Both the position numbers and the translations under genes were made by a program. 33,862 bases of DNA, from NCBI GenBank assembly GCA_964593455.1, contig CAZQHK010000046.1:1-33862 (forward strand), in the 5' to 3' direction. This stretch comes from CAZQHK01 sp964593455. GTDB taxonomy: Bacteria; Muiribacteriota; CAYSPT01. The notes under the pieces were generated by a model, which saw only the letters and a list, made by a program, of their open reading frames with translations, did not search any database and was not told the origin of the DNA. Position 1 is the stretch's first letter; each line of letters starts with the position of its first letter. Shown here in pieces: positions 32,928 through 33,862 of this stretch.

Positions 32928-33331
32928 AAGTGAGGAAGCGGCCGGAGGGTAATCGCGGCGGAAGAACTCCTGTTCATCTGCTGAGGAAAGTCCGAACTCC
33001 GTAGAGCAGGGTACTGGGTAACACCCAGGCGTCGAGAGGCGACGGAAAGTGCCACAGAAAATAGACCGCTCCCGGCCCGGGCTGCTGGCCCGAGTCAAGG
33101 AGTAAGGGTGAAACGGTGGAGTAAGAGCCCACCATCACGTACGGTGACGCGCGTGGATGGCAAACCCTACTCGGAGCAAAACCAAATAGGGGACGTCATG
33201 GAAGTTGCTCGCTTCCGATAAGTCCCGGGTAGGTTGCGTGAGGTACGGCGTGAGCCGTATCCCAGATGGATGATTGCCTCCCTGGATTTCAGGGGACAGA
33301 ATTCGGCTTACACCCGGCCCTTCCTCACTTT
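32928..33331 (+). ncRNA. rnpB: RNase P RNA, bacterial type A
   Basis: The conserved core GAGGAAAGTCCGAACTCC lies at about 32981-32998. ACAGAAAATAGACCGC, the GGTGAAACGGTGG region, GAGCAAAACCAAATAGG and the 3' ACAGAATTCGGCTTA all appear in the right order. The ends pair as P1 (AGTGAGGAAG with CTTCCTCACT). It is the catalytic RNA that trims tRNA 5' ends. The T-rich CACTTTTTATG at the 3' end may serve as terminator. Confidence 0.96.
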
Positions 33332-33377
33332 TTATGCTACTCTGTGTGCTGCGGCAAGTTATTTGGAGTGAGAAAGG

Positions 33378-33674
33378 ATGTCATGTGATATGTCACATTG
33401 GAAGTACATACGGGAGGCCGTACTTAAGCGGGATAACAACACATGCTATGTTTGCGGGTGGCACAGAAGTAATCAAGTTCACCATATCATCGCCAGGCAG
33501 CGTGGCGGCACACATGACATGCACAATCTCATCACATTGTGTGGGCGATGTCACGCCATGATTAGTCCGGTCCCCGACTGGGTCATATCAAAAGTGTGGA
33601 AAGTACCGCGTCACGAGGTATCTCACGTCCGCTCGCAGGTTTGGCACGCCTACAAACGTTCCATCGGACAGTAA
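33378..33674 (+). CDS. Small HNH endonuclease
   Basis: 98 residues. A CYVC pair and a CGRC pair about 31 residues apart make the structural zinc site. Between them VHHIIARQRGG and HNLITLC supply the HNH metal site. The start ATG 33378 has a GAAAGGA Shine-Dalgarno. Solitary HNH proteins of this size occur in phages, mobile elements and as housekeeping nicking enzymes. Nothing mobile is seen around it, apart from a long hairpin about 85 bp downstream. The substrate is unknown. Confidence 0.85.
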   Translation: MSCDMSHWKYIREAVLKRDNNTCYVCGWHRSNQVHHIIARQRGGTHDMHNLITLCGRCHAMISPVPDWVISKVWKVPRHEVSHVRSQVWHAYKRSIGQ

Positions 33675-33757
33675 AAACAAGTAATATCCACTTCCACTTT
33701 AGTTTCAATACAAATAACAGCATTTCTTCTTGTAGACTAAATCAACTAAAAAAAGTC

Positions 33758-33821
33758 CCTGTTGATATTTGCTGGAGAGGGTCGTTGAAGGCAATTTCCC
33801 TCGTTAACAAATATCAACAGG
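33758..33821. repeat. Long hairpin, possible terminator
   Basis: CCTGTTGATATTTG (33758-33771) and CAAATATCAACAGG (33808-33821) are perfect 14-bp inverted repeats. Inside them GAGGG (33777-33781) pairs with CCCTC (33798-33802), symmetrically spaced by 5 bases. ATCGTTTTTATT follows on the plus strand, so it may end the HNH transcript. An element end is another possibility. Confidence 0.5.
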
Positions 33822-33862
33822 ATCGTTTTTATTAACGTCTCAGGAGAACTATTGCGCAGTCC

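Overview
The window is one contig of a bacterium of moderate GC content. Genes are tightly packed in short operons, Shine-Dalgarno sites are often strong, and GTG/TTG starts are common. It carries type-A-like RNase P RNA, tRNA-Met and tRNA-Glu, a complete LexA, and an SOS operator close to the Gram-positive/actinobacterial form CGAAC-N4-GTTCG. I cannot name the phylum from the sequence. The mixture of genes fits an uncultivated free-living lineage.

Layout. 1-1.83 kb: an AT-rich, probably acquired island with a DNA methyltransferase, its overlapping LexA-like winged-helix partner, and three 11-bp repeats ahead of the pair. 1.83-3.6 kb: a gene-poor stretch with inverted repeats, then a GIY-YIG protein, a flavin-reductase-like protein and a small membrane protein, all on the minus strand. 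3.7-7.8 kb: a plus-strand pair, a membrane alkaline-phosphatase-superfamily enzyme and a GT39-like glycosyltransferase with TPRs. 7.8-11.1 kb: two overlapping membrane-anchored SPFH proteins, each with three N-terminal repeats, preceded by a 15-codon leader ORF. 11.3-12.0 kb: a 40-residue TPR microprotein and a DUF2148 protein. 12.1-16.6 kb: cheW-cheA-cheB-cheR. 16.6-22.6 kb (minus): FGGY sugar kinase, a 1329-residue multi-PAS kinase lacking its phospho-accepting histidine, and a CheY gene broken by a stop codon.

22.7-28.7 kb is the most interesting region. A DUF72 gene overlaps an ImuB-like Y-family polymerase gene in which all three catalytic carboxylates are replaced. A 175-bp fold-back element follows, then a catalytically intact DnaE2-type polymerase. 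The convergent lexA overlaps the end of dnaE2 by 85 bp. Matching 14-bp operator candidates sit between the -35 and -10 elements of both the DUF72 and lexA promoters. This looks like an SOS mutagenesis cassette (mutasome) in which DUF72 takes the place usually held by ImuA/ImuA'.

28.8-33.9 kb is housekeeping: OsmC, VanZ-like, tRNA-Met and tRNA-Glu, a possible small structured RNA with a strong terminator, Nif3-like, a coiled-coil zinc-ribbon protein, a TPM-domain membrane protein, RNase P RNA, an HNH endonuclease, and a long terminal hairpin.
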